A stretch of 59,108 bases of DNA from CAJPPJ01 sp963536495 (GTDB lineage Bacteria > Bacillota_I > Bacilli_A > RF39 > UBA660): NCBI GenBank assembly GCA_963536495.1, contig CAUTAF010000009.1, forward strand, positions 1 through 59,108, written 5' to 3'. Positions 58,958-59,108 of this stretch are shown here, piece after piece. Numbering within the stretch: the stretch's first letter is position 1; the number at the start of each line of letters is the position of its first letter. The position numbers and the translations under genes were made by a program. A model generated the notes under the pieces. The model saw nothing but the letters and a program-made list of their open reading frames with translations. It ran no database searches and was not told the origin of the DNA.

Positions 58958-59108
58958 ACATGATTATTATTTTTCATATTTATCTCCTAATTATTTTTCA
59001 ATATAATTAATTCTTTTACACAATTATATAATTCTAGTATTTCTACACATTTCTTATTTATTTTTTTACTTGCAAATAAATCATCTATAATCTTTAAAAC
59101 TTTATCTA
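58958..59108. repeat. Direct repeat, copy 2 (right edge)
   Basis: Second copy of 57983-58132, cut by the window edge; the IS remnant lies between the two copies. Confidence 0.75.
58987..59108 (-). CDS. Partial gene of the 'IEYCF-KWLK' family (C-terminus only)
   Basis: On the minus strand a frame enters from the right edge and reads '…VLKIIDDLFASKKINKKC…' to '…NCVKELIILKNN', stopping at TAG (58989-58987). It is almost identical to residues about 70-105 of the two-domain protein but ends where that protein continues into domain 2, so it is a third, shorter family member. Confidence 0.6.
   Translation of the reverse strand, partial: DKVLKIIDDLFASKKINKKCVEILELYNCVKELIILKNN

Noticed and set aside
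1..59108. Use of the Mycoplasma genetic code (TGA as Trp), suggested by the extreme AT content
   Set aside because: TGA ends tyrS, prpC, prkC, rpe and others at overlaps with the next start, and Trp is encoded by TGG throughout.
1..59108. CRISPR array, rRNA operon or prophage
   Set aside because: No regularly spaced repeats, no rRNA-like conserved sequence, and no phage structural, portal or terminase motifs were seen.

Overview
The window is about 59 kb of very AT-rich DNA from a low-GC Gram-positive (Bacillota) chromosome. The gene set is that of a walled, streamlined, probably host-associated anaerobe of the Bacilli/Mollicutes-like gut lineages (RF39-type is my best guess; no marker here proves it). 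It carries MurE, UppP, PrkC/PrpC, signal peptidase I, WXG100-like proteins and acetate kinase. TGA is used as a stop (tyrS, mnmA neighbours, rpe), so this is the standard bacterial code and not the Mycoplasma code. Most promoters are extended -10 type (TG-N-TATAAT), often fused to the U-tract of the preceding terminator.

Layout. 0-10.2 kb: tyrS, mnmA, an M16C peptidase, an HTH regulator with a LiaF-like membrane protein, a phosphoesterase, tlyA, a prolyl-tRNA editing protein and a radical SAM protein. 10.3-19.7 kb is an accessory stretch of small, loosely packed genes: MazG-like; a candidate peptide plus radical SAM/SPASM maturase cassette; two paralogous 'YHGS' proteins; a deoxyribosyltransferase-like protein; a CaCA antiporter; small zinc-ribbon and DUF proteins; a GNAT; an RlmA-like methyltransferase; and an S51 peptidase. 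Two inserts here are bracketed by short copies of the neighbouring core gene (mazG 3' end, ylqF 5' end). 19.8-30 kb: ylqF, rnhB, a five-gene alternating array of WXG100-like and 'IXG' proteins, an HD hydrolase, ackA and a transglutaminase-like protein. 30-48 kb: a divergent tRNA-Arg/eno pair joined by a perfect palindrome, then rsmD, rlmN, the tightly overlapping prpC-prkC-rpe-lipoprotein-cysteine desulfurase operon, uppP, lemA with a DUF2207 protein, xerD, and a DeoB-like protein that has lost its catalytic residues.

At about 48.16 kb a 28-bp site with the 11-6-11 architecture of dif lies in a very AT-rich intergenic block. Every gene to its left is on the plus strand and most to its right are on the minus strand, so the window very probably spans the replication terminus. 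To the right come rplS-lepB, rarA (plus), lon, a secreted Lys-rich-tailed protein, murE, holA, and a small island of an unrecognised repeat-protein family around a CFI-box protein. The window ends in an IS remnant and a duplicated piece of that family.

Functionally the core genes cover translation and RNA modification (TyrS, MnmA, TlyA, RlmA-like, RlmN, RsmD, YlqF, L19), envelope synthesis and its signalling (MurE, UppP, PrkC/PrpC), protein quality control and export (Lon, M16C, LepB) and fermentation/glycolysis (AckA, Eno, Rpe). All functional statements are read from sequence motifs; no database search was run.
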